Below, piece after piece: positions 13,074 to 21,007 of a stretch of DNA of 27,122 bases. A program made the position numbers and the translations under genes. Position 1 is the stretch's first letter. Every line of letters begins with the position of its first letter. Origin of the DNA: a virus; IMG/VR virus record IMGVR_UViG_3300044960_000210, positions 1 through 27,122 of that record; one strand, written 5' to 3'. The notes below the pieces were generated by a model. The model was not told the DNA's origin, searched no databases, and saw only the letters and a list, made by a program, of their open reading frames with translations.

Positions 13074-13910
13074 ATGAGCTGCGATATTCGCAAGATTCCA
13101 CTCAAGCCCGGCAAGTGCATTGACCTGCCAGGGCTTATTACGTCCATGATAGTAACATCGGACGATTTCAAAGCCACGCCTGCACAGATAGGTAATGAAA
13201 CCTTCTGGCAAAATTCGGCTTTACAACAGAACGGTGAGTTTAATATATGGCCATATTTCGATATGTTTGAAAACATCAGCGAAGAGGCTATATATGATGA
13301 AACGCCGCTGTCTTACCTGAACGTGCGGGATGGTAACTACCGTTTCAAGTTCCACATCGCTCAAAGTCTCTGCCTGCACAAGGCAATGTTTACACACAGA
13401 GCCAAGAGCGGCCGTGCGTTTCTCTTTGACAACGAAGGCAACTTGATGGGAACCAAAGACAGCGCCGGTAACTTCTACGGTTACAGTATTCAATTGCTGC
13501 ATACCGAGAAGCTTGTCTTCAGTGATGGAAGCGTTGCAACCAAGAGCCCGATTGTTCTTGCACTGCGCAATAACAAAGAGCTTGACCGCAACGGCTATAT
13601 GCTGAAAGCTGATTGGTTCTATACCTTGCCTCGCATTCAAGATGTAACTATTGCAGGTAGCCAGACCGGTGCTCTGGAGATTACCTTCACAGTTACCTCT
13701 ACTTGCGACGGTACGCCAATCACTGGGCTTGTGCTTGCTGACTTCCAGTTCTTCGGAACGGTTGGAACACCTGCAATCACTGCCGGTGCGAACCCTGGCC
13801 AGTATAAACTGACAGGTGCTTCGATGCAAAGCGTTGTGAAGATTGGCTTGTCTGCACCTACGCTGACCAAGCCATACAGCGCAGAGGTAGCGAAGATAAA
13901 TGTTACTTAA
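13074..13910 (+). CDS. major tail tube protein with C-terminal Ig-like domain
   Basis: 278 residues. Residues 1-185 are a beta-rich domain in the position of the tail tube subunit (FNIWPYFDMFENISEEA, YRFKFHIAQSLCLHKAMFTHR, YGYSIQLLHTEKLVFSDG). Residues about 190-278 read as an Ig-like domain: VTIAGSQTGALEITFTVTS, then GTPITGLVLADFQFFG, AGANPGQYKLTGAS and VGLS-type ending. C-terminal Ig-like additions to tube proteins decorate the tail surface in several siphophages. It is followed in frame, after TAA and one codon, by the start of the 64-residue membrane peptide. Assignment rests on gene order and fold impression rather than a signature motif. Confidence 0.65.
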   Translation: MSCDIRKIPLKPGKCIDLPGLITSMIVTSDDFKATPAQIGNETFWQNSALQQNGEFNIWPYFDMFENISEEAIYDETPLSYLNVRDGNYRFKFHIAQSLCLHKAMFTHRAKSGRAFLFDNEGNLMGTKDSAGNFYGYSIQLLHTEKLVFSDGSVATKSPIVLALRNNKELDRNGYMLKADWFYTLPRIQDVTIAGSQTGALEITFTVTSTCDGTPITGLVLADFQFFGTVGTPAITAGANPGQYKLTGASMQSVVKIGLSAPTLTKPYSAEVAKINVT

Positions 13911-13913
13911 GAC

Positions 13914-14108
13914 ATGAAAGGCAAAAGCAAGGCGGCGGAGATTGTTGTCTTCTTCATAGGTATGGTGCTGTCGACTTATGTCGTGTATGTTCCGCTTGCC
14001 TTGCTTTTTTCTTCTGCTACTATCCTTGATGCTGCTGTGGTTAACTTAGTGTTATTCTGCATCATATGGATAAGTTTGAAGCTACGCTCGCAAAAATCAA
14101 AGCATTAG
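13914..14108 (+). CDS. small two-helix membrane protein (64 aa)
   Basis: MKGKSKAAE is followed by two hydrophobic segments (about 9-31 and 34-55: VVFFIGMVLSTYVVYVPLAL; AAVVNLVLFCIIWISLKL) and a basic tail RSQKSKH. It starts four bases after the tail tube stop and overlaps the next gene by 43 bases. A membrane hairpin in the middle of a tail module is unusual. It might be a pore- or receptor-contacting peptide, an exclusion factor, or a misplaced holin-like gene; no evidence decides. Confidence 0.55.
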   Translation: MKGKSKAAEIVVFFIGMVLSTYVVYVPLALLFSSATILDAAVVNLVLFCIIWISLKLRSQKSKH

Positions 14109-14500
14109 ACGTTGAGCGTCTGATGCTTGAAGCGATTGAACTTGCCGAACCGGAAATCGTGCAAGTAAACACTGAGCAGCTACTGGAAGGAAAGACATCG
14201 AAAGGTGAATTTCTTCCGGATTATTCACCTGGAAGTGTTTTTGTATACGGTAAGCGACCGGGCCCATGGCAGTTAAAAGATACAGGCGCATTTCACAATA
14301 GCTTTTTTTTATTGACTGACAAGTTTCCGGTACTGTTTGATGCGAGCGACAAAAAAAAGGATTTGATATTTGCGAAATTGGCAGACAGAGGTTATGTACC
14401 TGAAGAAATTTTTGGTATTACTAAAGAAAATAAAGACAGAGTTGCTGCTGTGGTGCGGCAGAAATTTACCGAATTACTTATGCAAGCCTTACAAATATGA
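14066..14500 (+). CDS. virion morphogenesis protein upstream of tape measure (144 aa)
   Basis: N-terminal helices (FEATLAKIKALDVERLMLEA; ELAEPEIVQVNTEQLLEGK), then GEFLPDYSP, PGPWQLKDTGAFHNSFFLL and a C-terminal EEIFGITKENKDRV. The N-x-EQL-x-GK-x-S-x-G...DTG-x-F-x-x-S...IFG-[IL]-T pattern is a family I recall near the tape-measure gene in Bacteroidota phages, usually annotated hypothetical; it recalls HK97 gp10-like tail-completion proteins. It ends with ATATGA; the ATG at 14497 inside that junction is the natural but out-of-frame start of the next gene. Confidence 0.6.
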   Translation: MDKFEATLAKIKALDVERLMLEAIELAEPEIVQVNTEQLLEGKTSKGEFLPDYSPGSVFVYGKRPGPWQLKDTGAFHNSFFLLTDKFPVLFDASDKKKDLIFAKLADRGYVPEEIFGITKENKDRVAAVVRQKFTELLMQALQI

Positions 14501-15050
14501 AGAGATAACACTGAAAAGATTTATTGAGATAAACAATAAGAAAGATTTAAGGCTATTAGTAAAGTTCGGAATACCAATAAAAAGCGTACTGATGAAGGCA
14601 TGGGAAGAAATATTGGAAAAGAATGAGAAAAGCACGGGCGTACGCAATCTTTCGGTATACAAGCTCACATTGAAAGACTACTATCTTTCCATGGCTAACT
14701 TTTTAACAATGAAGAGTGCGCTGTCTTACCTGCTGTTTAAGTACGATAAAGGTATGGTAGATTTATTGAAGCGCAACGGTATTTTAATTGATACGACTGA
14801 TAGCGAAAGATACCAAGAATCTTTGATAGCTGCTGCACATCGAATAAATGCTTTAAGCTCTCAGATAATTACGAAGAAAAACAATATCGAAAAAAAATTC
14901 AATAACGAAAGTGAGCAGACCGACTTCTATACAATGCTGGCCTGGCTGTCAATGAATGTAGGCTTCTCGGTCAACGAAAAGATAAAGTTAGCAGAGTTCA
15001 ATAGTTATTTAAGGCAACTTAAACTTCGTAATTATGAGCAAAATAAATAG
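14394..15050 (+). CDS. pre-tape-measure protein with disrupted 5' end (tail assembly chaperone position)
   Basis: The open frame reaches back to 14370 (TTG) and has its first ATG at 14394, but up to about 14500 it overlaps the preceding gene and reads like a shadow. The convincing protein begins around 14500 with EITLKRFIEINNKKDLRLL and continues as a helical protein (SVYKLTLKDYYLSMANFLT, then YTMLAWLSMNVGFSVNEKIK). If one A is added just after the ATG at 14497, that ATG reads MKEITLKRFIE and forms an ATGA overlap like its neighbours. Alternatives are a +1 slip at the upstream stop (AUA-UGA-A to GAA) or use of 14394. Position directly before the tape measure suggests a tail assembly chaperone. 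It overlaps the tape measure gene by 17 bases. Confidence 0.6.
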   Translation: MYLKKFLVLLKKIKTELLLWCGRNLPNYLCKPYKYEEITLKRFIEINNKKDLRLLVKFGIPIKSVLMKAWEEILEKNEKSTGVRNLSVYKLTLKDYYLSMANFLTMKSALSYLLFKYDKGMVDLLKRNGILIDTTDSERYQESLIAAAHRINALSSQIITKKNNIEKKFNNESEQTDFYTMLAWLSMNVGFSVNEKIKLAEFNSYLRQLKLRNYEQNK

Positions 15051-17628
15051 AGAAGATTTTTTTTCTGATGATTTGCTCACGGCACCTCTTGTGCTTGCCA
15101 AGAATATGGAGGAGGTGTTAAAGGTTGCCGCAAAGATTGCCGGCTCTATGCAAGTTGTTTCTGAGCAGATAAAAAAAGCAACTGAAGTTCAGCAATTAGT
15201 TACTGCCACGAAGGAAGTAAACGCTGCGCAGTCTGAATTTGAGAAGATACAGAAGCAAATTGAACAAGCACAGATGCGCACAAGCAAGGCTTATATTGAA
15301 CAAGCCGATAAACTTGCGGCGGTGAAAGAAGCGCAGCGTGATGCAGCTAAGGAAGCGCAGCTGAATAGACAGATAGCGCAAGCGCAAGAAGGCTCAATAA
15401 AGAGGCTGGGATTAGAATTAAAAAAGCTGAAAGACCAATACAGCAACTTATCCGCAGCAGAGCGTGAGAATGCTGAGATAGGTGGAAAGTTATTAAATGA
15501 AATTAAATTGAAAGATGCGGAATATAAGAAGCTGCAAACTTCTATCGGCAATACCAATGTAAACGTCGGTAACTACACACAGAGTATTATTGACGCTATA
15601 CCTGCATTGAGAGGTGTAATAGGCGGCATTCAGGGCTTCAGCATGTCGCTGAAATCAATCCCACTGTTTGCAATTATAGGCTTAATTCAAACGCTTGTAG
15701 CATACTTCACCAAGACCGAGGATGGTGCGCTGAAACTCAAGGTAATTGTCGCTGCTTTGAGCGCTGTGTTTGACACATTTGTTGATTGGGTGATCGCACT
15801 TGGCCGTGAACTTTCCAATCTTTCTCTTGAAAAGATAAAGCAAGGGTTTCAGGACTTAGGTAATGCAATCAAAGACTTCTTTATCAGCCGAATAGAGCTT
15901 GCGTTGAAAGGATTTAAAGGCCTTGGGAATGCTTTTGCATTGCTATTCAAAGGTGAATTCAAAGAAGCAGCTAAAGCTGCCGGGCAAGCAGTTGAAGACT
16001 TGGTACGTGGCACCGTGCCAGTTGCTTGGGCAATCGAGGGAGCAGTCGAAGCAGGGAAAGCACTCGCACCGGTATTAAGTGATGCTTACGAAAAGATAAA
16101 GAATAATGTAAAGGCAAACGTTGACTTGCAGAAGCGAGAGAACGAACTTATGCTAATGAAACGGCAATTCTTGAAAGAAGAAGCTGAACTCAACCAAGAA
16201 ATTGCAGAAAATCGTGAAGCTGCTGCGGATAAAACAAAGACTGATGAACAGAGATTGCAGGCATTATTAAAGGCTGAAGCAGCTCTTCAGAAGCTATATG
16301 ATAAGCGTATTGAGATTAAAGAAATAGAAAATAAAATACTAAAAGAACGTGATGATTTGTTTGAGAATGATAAAGCTGCCAATGAAGCAGCTGCTCAAAG
16401 GGAAGCCGAACTTATTAACTTGCAGACAGAAAGATTCCAAGCACAAAAAATGCTAACTTCTCAAATAACAGGTCTGCAAGAAGAGATTCAAAAGAAAGAG
16501 GACGCAAGAATTGAAAAAGATAGGCTTGCCAAGATTGAAGCTATAAAAAAAGTAAATGAGCAGGCTGTTATTGAGCTTCAGAAGCGCATTGATACAGAAG
16601 TAAAAGCCATTCAAGACGCTGCGATACGTGGTGAAATAACACGTGCAGAAGCAGAGAAGCGAATTGCAGACGTCAAGAAGTCAATGGTTGACGATGTACT
16701 TGCCAAGCAGATTGAAGGCTTGGAGAAACTTCTTGGATTTGAGCAGTTGACAGCTTCAGAGCGTGAGGATGTTGAGAAAAAACTATATGAACTACGCAAG
16801 CAACTGAACGATGCGATATTTGAGCAGATACAGAGCAATGAAGAGAAGACAGTTGAAAAAGTAGAACAGACGCTCGAAAAAATACAAGAGTTATACAATC
16901 AATTTACCTCGAACGTTGGCGCACTCTTTAAGTCTCTTTCTGATAAACGTATTGCAGCACTCGATGCCGAGATTGCTAAGGTAGATGAGAATGCGAAGCG
17001 TGAATTGCTGCTTGCCGGCAATAACGAAGCCGCAAAGCAAGCTATCCAGCAGCGTGCAGAACTTGAGCGTGAGAAGTTAGAAGCTAAGCGCAAGCGTGAA
17101 AGACAGCAGCAGGCTAAGATTGAGAAGGCAATGGCTGTGTTTAATGCAATAATAAATACAGCTGTTCAAGTTACCAAAGTATTAGCCAACCCGATATTGG
17201 CAGCTTTCGTGGCTGCGATGGGAGCAGCACAAGTTGCGGCAATCGTTGCACAGCCGATACCTCAGTTTAAAAAAGGTACAAGCAGTGCGCCTGGCGGCCT
17301 TGCTATCGTTGGTGAAGAAGGCCCTGAACTGATACGGAAGGGCAATAAAGTAGCCTTGTCGCCTGGAGTGCCAACGCTCGTTAACTTACCGAAGGGAACG
17401 GAAGTTATCCCGACCGAGCGCACGATGGATATACTTGCAAAACAAGAGTTTGCGAAACGTGATAACTTTGTATCACTGAAAGAAATTGTCATGCAGGGCA
17501 ACCGTGAACTGGTAGAAGCCATGTACAAGACAGCGCCGAATTATATCAAGAACGGCACTACCTTGTACGAGGTCATAAGCAGCAGCAATGGAAATAGGAT
17601 AATTAAACGCAAATCCATATTTGGATGA
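15034..17628 (+). CDS. tail tape measure protein
   Basis: 864 residues. Long charged coiled-coil stretches dominate (about 40-165, 370-690), with a hydrophobic section at about 186-225 (IDAIPALRGVIGGIQGF, then SIPLFAIIGLIQTLVAYF) and another near 700-742 (FNAIINTAVQVTKVLANP, AAFVAAMGAAQVAAIVAQ). The end carries the recurrent tape-measure finish: KGTSSAPGGLAIVGEEGPEL, then PGVPTLVNLPKGTEVIPTE. It sets tail length and is ejected during infection; the hydrophobic parts may form a channel in the host membrane. By the usual rule of about 1.5 angstrom per residue the tail would be roughly 130 nm. It overlaps its upstream and downstream genes. Confidence 0.92.
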   Translation: MSKINREDFFSDDLLTAPLVLAKNMEEVLKVAAKIAGSMQVVSEQIKKATEVQQLVTATKEVNAAQSEFEKIQKQIEQAQMRTSKAYIEQADKLAAVKEAQRDAAKEAQLNRQIAQAQEGSIKRLGLELKKLKDQYSNLSAAERENAEIGGKLLNEIKLKDAEYKKLQTSIGNTNVNVGNYTQSIIDAIPALRGVIGGIQGFSMSLKSIPLFAIIGLIQTLVAYFTKTEDGALKLKVIVAALSAVFDTFVDWVIALGRELSNLSLEKIKQGFQDLGNAIKDFFISRIELALKGFKGLGNAFALLFKGEFKEAAKAAGQAVEDLVRGTVPVAWAIEGAVEAGKALAPVLSDAYEKIKNNVKANVDLQKRENELMLMKRQFLKEEAELNQEIAENREAAADKTKTDEQRLQALLKAEAALQKLYDKRIEIKEIENKILKERDDLFENDKAANEAAAQREAELINLQTERFQAQKMLTSQITGLQEEIQKKEDARIEKDRLAKIEAIKKVNEQAVIELQKRIDTEVKAIQDAAIRGEITRAEAEKRIADVKKSMVDDVLAKQIEGLEKLLGFEQLTASEREDVEKKLYELRKQLNDAIFEQIQSNEEKTVEKVEQTLEKIQELYNQFTSNVGALFKSLSDKRIAALDAEIAKVDENAKRELLLAGNNEAAKQAIQQRAELEREKLEAKRKRERQQQAKIEKAMAVFNAIINTAVQVTKVLANPILAAFVAAMGAAQVAAIVAQPIPQFKKGTSSAPGGLAIVGEEGPELIRKGNKVALSPGVPTLVNLPKGTEVIPTERTMDILAKQEFAKRDNFVSLKEIVMQGNRELVEAMYKTAPNYIKNGTTLYEVISSSNGNRIIKRKSIFG

Positions 17629-18284
17629 AGGTTTCAGAACTTTGCCCGGTAAGATTTTACGACCCAGATAAAGGGCCTGACGTACTGCCAGATTACATGA
17701 AGGATGAGGACTTCGTGCAGTGCTGGTACGTTGATGATTTGATTTATGTACAGTTTACCGATACAATCGAATACGTAGCAAGGCTATTTATTAAGCAAGG
17801 CAGTAACACATTTACGCAGACATTTATAAAAACAATCGAAGGTAATAACATTGTTTATACCACTTCATTCCAGCCGCAGACATATGGCCTTGTCAATGGA
17901 TGCTTTGAGCTCGAGGTTGAAATCGAATACATCGAGGTTGATGGAAATATTGTTGAAGGAGGTGAAAGTATCGAATCGCTGATAAGCCTGACGGACGACA
18001 TTCTGTTGAGTGGTAACCTTACTGAAGGAAGTGAAGAGATTACTTCAAGCATAATAAGCATCAATCAGCGAATTTTCGGTCTTGAACCAAACGAATGCAC
18101 TATGTCAACAGTACTGTATTGGCAAGGTGATTTAGTTTTTGGCACACAGCTGTACACAGATGCAGCCCTTACGACTGCATTTACTTTTACTGGCATCATA
18201 GCAGAAGGTGTTTTTGGAATTAAGTATATAGTTATCAATGGAATCATACAGAATGAAACAGGTCAATGTACTAATATATCATGA
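17625..18284 (+). CDS. tail-tip protein, function unknown (219 aa)
   Basis: Starts in an ATGA overlap with the tape measure stop. Beta-rich, opening MKVSELCPVRFYDPDKGPDV and with WYVDDLIYVQFTDTIEYV, which fits a tail-tip or distal-tail component located right after the tape measure. The middle repeats the element LISLTDDILLSGNLTEGSEEI, and the C-terminus (LYTDAALTTAFTFTGIIAEG) is like small beta domains found in phage fibres. Four cysteines (7, 42 or so, 93 and near the C-terminus) have no obvious metal pattern. The exact role is not readable. Confidence 0.5.
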   Translation: MKVSELCPVRFYDPDKGPDVLPDYMKDEDFVQCWYVDDLIYVQFTDTIEYVARLFIKQGSNTFTQTFIKTIEGNNIVYTTSFQPQTYGLVNGCFELEVEIEYIEVDGNIVEGGESIESLISLTDDILLSGNLTEGSEEITSSIISINQRIFGLEPNECTMSTVLYWQGDLVFGTQLYTDAALTTAFTFTGIIAEGVFGIKYIVINGIIQNETGQCTNIS

Positions 18285-18712
18285 AGAAGGTAATACTCAA
18301 ATCGCAGCAGAAGATAGTTCCAAAAAGTGATAGGTATGTACTGATAACATACCGCAACGACAGGCCTATTTTCGGGACTTACTTTTACAACGCCTTCAAT
18401 CTTAGGCTCGAGGCTTCCTTTTTCCATCGTAGGTTTAAAGAGACAATTGAGAGCTCGGAATTCAACAGCGGTACGGTTGTTCAGCTTACCAATACAATGA
18501 AGGAGCAGCAACTACTAGTGATTGAACCGGTGCCTGCTTTCTTTATGGTTTTAATTAAAAAAATATTTATGATGAACGAAATCAAAGTTGAGGGCGCTGA
18601 TGTGGTTCAAGAAGAAAACCTTGAGATAAGTCAATTAAACAACAAATACCCGAACTATTTACTTCAAGTTTGGCTTACTTTGAAAAACAGTTTTAAATTC
18701 AATATACCATGA
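18281..18712 (+). CDS. hypothetical tail-region protein (143 aa)
   Basis: Basic N-terminus MKKVILKSQQKIVPKSDRYV, then a beta-type segment LITYRNDRPIFGTYFYNAF and RRFKETIESSEFNSG, and a hydrophobic stretch PAFFMVLIKKIFMM. The C-terminus (NYLLQVWLTLKNSFKFNIP) is aromatic. It overlaps neighbours on both sides by ATGA, so it is a genuine member of the late operon. I recognise no family; a minor tail component is implied by context only. Confidence 0.55.
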   Translation: MKKVILKSQQKIVPKSDRYVLITYRNDRPIFGTYFYNAFNLRLEASFFHRRFKETIESSEFNSGTVVQLTNTMKEQQLLVIEPVPAFFMVLIKKIFMMNEIKVEGADVVQEENLEISQLNNKYPNYLLQVWLTLKNSFKFNIP

Positions 18713-19098
18713 TAAAGAAAAATACAGCTCTAAGAAACAAGCAGCTCAATGATTCGCTTGCGGTCTTCAATGGCGGTACGCTTGAAATCCGTACAGGTGC
18801 ACAGCCTGCATCTGCTAACAACGCTGCTACCGGTACGCTGCTGGTAAGTATTAACATCCCGAACCCTGCATTCAGTGCAGCTTCTGGTGGTGTTGCGTCA
18901 AAAAACGGCACTTGGTCGGCTGTTGCAGTTGCTTCAGGTGTAGCAGGTTGGGCTCGCATGAAGTCTTCCAACGGCACTTATGTCAGAGACTTCTCTGTCG
19001 GTGAATCAGGTGCTGACTTAATTATTGACGATGACAATGTAACTTCTGGAACAACTGTAACAGTAGTTACGCTAAATATTACTGCCGATGGTGCTTAA
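18709..19098 (+). CDS. virion protein, small beta-sandwich type (129 aa)
   Basis: Low-complexity, Ala/Ser/Gly/Thr-rich beta protein: NGGTLEIRTGAQPASANNAA, then GTLLVSINIPNPAF, GTWSAVAVASGVAGWARM and DFSVGESGADLIID. This layout (L.IRTG.QPAS...A..GTLL...., a G-x-A-x-W-x-R core, and a closing D..VG..G.D) recurs in tailed phages of many hosts as a small structural protein, possibly decoration or fibre-associated. Text composition resembles that of the capsid gene, suggesting high expression. It overlaps the next gene by 11 bases. Confidence 0.6.
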   Translation: MIKKNTALRNKQLNDSLAVFNGGTLEIRTGAQPASANNAATGTLLVSINIPNPAFSAASGGVASKNGTWSAVAVASGVAGWARMKSSNGTYVRDFSVGESGADLIIDDDNVTSGTTVTVVTLNITADGA

Positions 19099-21007
19099 TC
19101 CGCTTGAGATTAAGTTCGTAGTGAATGGCAATAACCTAAAAAATGTTATTGGCTGGGAAGATTTTACCCTTGACCTTGAGCGGCATAATGATTACCATGG
19201 TGTTATATTTTTCTCAAACTTCGAGCCAGTATTCGTTGGCGATGATGCAGAATACATACTGCATTTAATTAACCAAGACATAGATGGTAGTCATAGTATT
19301 CAAATATACCTTAACGATGAGCTTGTACTTACCGGCCTGCTTGAACTTGCGAGCGCTGAGATAACATATTTTAATAACCTGCTTCGTGTAAAGTGTGGAA
19401 TAAAGAAGACAGATGTATGGAGCAAGTTGATACAGCGTAAAAGTGTTGAGTTTGATATTACGCCTGCTACTGCTTTAGGATTAGATGGTCAGCAGCTTAA
19501 TACAGTTGTTTCTCAGATTGATTTGCCGCCGATTGAAATAATATACAATTTCAAAGTGTTAAAAGAATTACGTTCTGCCTATTCAAATCTTACTAATAAT
19601 ACACTCTATTTGATGGTAAACTATGAACCGGCAGAGAACAATATCGAAGAGGTCTTTAACTATGGAATGAATATTAGCGAGTTGCCACCTTTTGAAGTAG
19701 AAAAGTATTTTATCAATGTGAAGTATGCCGGTAAATATATCTTCAAAAATAAAATCAGTGCAAGAATAATATTCACACAGCCTGGAAGTACTTATATTCT
19801 AAGTTGCTTCATAAAGGTTAATGCACAAGCACCCATTCAGGTAGGTTCGACATTTAACGATGTCTTAGGTGTAATAAACGCAGATTTCAATTTCAACAAC
19901 TATGAAGTCAACTGTAATCCAGGCGATAAAATATACCTATACATGGTTCTTGTTAGATTGGGTGGAATTTCCAGAAACTTTAACTTTTACAATGGTAGTT
20001 TCTTTCAAGTCTTTCAAGGTACAAACTTTGAGGTAGAAGCAAGAACGCAATACTACTGGCTATCTCGTGAATCACTGACAGTTGAAGAGGCTTTAAGAAG
20101 AACTATTTATGGTTGCAATTCACAACTTCCGCAAATAGACTACCAATTTAATGCACGTATAATGCGAGGACGTCAGATTAGAATACCGCAGAGCAAGCCA
20201 TTTGCAGTTTCATTCGATAAGCTATTTAATAACCTTGCAAAGATATTTCCTATCGGTCTAACTTATGACGAGCAGCTCATCCGCATCGTTGACGTAGCAA
20301 CGCTGTACGATAATGAGGTATTTGCCGAAATCGTATTCCGTGAGAAGCCTTCATTAAAGTTAAATTTGCAAAAATACATAAGCACTGTTGAAATAGGATA
20401 TTCTAAGTATGAAAGCTCATTGCCAGGATTGCGAACCGGTGGCAGCTTTGTTGCAACAAATGCGAACAAAAATATAGGCTCGACGCTTAACCTTGTTTCA
20501 GATTTTGTTAGTGAGCAACTTGTTATCGAAGAAGGTAGGCGGTTGTCAATTGACCCGGAAAAAGATTGGAGCTACGATGAAGATATTTTTATCATTGAGA
20601 CGCAAAATGGGCAGCCGCCAAATATTGGGTCTTACAATTTAAACTTAAGACCACACAAGAATTTCAACCGGCTTCAAAAAATTTTCCAGACAGCTAAGAA
20701 AAATTTTCAAATAAAAAGTTTAAAAGGTTCAAGCTCTTTGGTAATTGACAACTACGATGGCCGTTTCTTCTCGGCATGGGAACTAAGCGGCAAATGCTTC
20801 ATGGATTTCGAGCTTTTTCGGGCCATTAAGCAGTCCGGCAGGCATAAAATGTTTGCCGTGGCAGGCTCTGAATTAAAAGGATTTTTAAAAGTTCTAAGCT
20901 TCAACCCCTTCAAGGGCGAGGCTGATATTACTTTAATCGTTAACTTTGATGAGCTGGACATCCAGCCTGGATTTACAATAGGTTACTCACTGGGCTATGA
21001 CGCTTGA
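19088..21007 (+). CDS. large tail-tip / baseplate-hub-like protein (639 aa)
   Basis: Starts MVLNPLEIKFVVNG with GWEDFTLDLERHNDYHGVIF, followed by beta-rich domains in the first 150 residues, a carbohydrate-binding-like middle part (residues about 180-320, with GKYIFKNKISARIIFTQPGS and STYILSCFIKVNA), and a C-terminal half with FAVSFDKLFNNLAKIFPIGL, DEQLIRIVDVATLYDNEV and LKLNLQKYISTVEIGYSKYE. The last segment resembles the clustered strands of tail hub proteins. The gene lies between tail-tip proteins and the fibre, so it likely forms the platform to which the fibre attaches. No enzymatic motif is seen. It overlaps the fibre gene by 11 bases. Confidence 0.6.
   Translation: MVLNPLEIKFVVNGNNLKNVIGWEDFTLDLERHNDYHGVIFFSNFEPVFVGDDAEYILHLINQDIDGSHSIQIYLNDELVLTGLLELASAEITYFNNLLRVKCGIKKTDVWSKLIQRKSVEFDITPATALGLDGQQLNTVVSQIDLPPIEIIYNFKVLKELRSAYSNLTNNTLYLMVNYEPAENNIEEVFNYGMNISELPPFEVEKYFINVKYAGKYIFKNKISARIIFTQPGSTYILSCFIKVNAQAPIQVGSTFNDVLGVINADFNFNNYEVNCNPGDKIYLYMVLVRLGGISRNFNFYNGSFFQVFQGTNFEVEARTQYYWLSRESLTVEEALRRTIYGCNSQLPQIDYQFNARIMRGRQIRIPQSKPFAVSFDKLFNNLAKIFPIGLTYDEQLIRIVDVATLYDNEVFAEIVFREKPSLKLNLQKYISTVEIGYSKYESSLPGLRTGGSFVATNANKNIGSTLNLVSDFVSEQLVIEEGRRLSIDPEKDWSYDEDIFIIETQNGQPPNIGSYNLNLRPHKNFNRLQKIFQTAKKNFQIKSLKGSSSLVIDNYDGRFFSAWELSGKCFMDFELFRAIKQSGRHKMFAVAGSELKGFLKVLSFNPFKGEADITLIVNFDELDIQPGFTIGYSLGYDA

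Noticed and set aside
13221-13829. 202-codon minus-strand ORF
   Set aside because: Fully antisense to the tail tube gene in a one-direction late operon; translation shows no domain.
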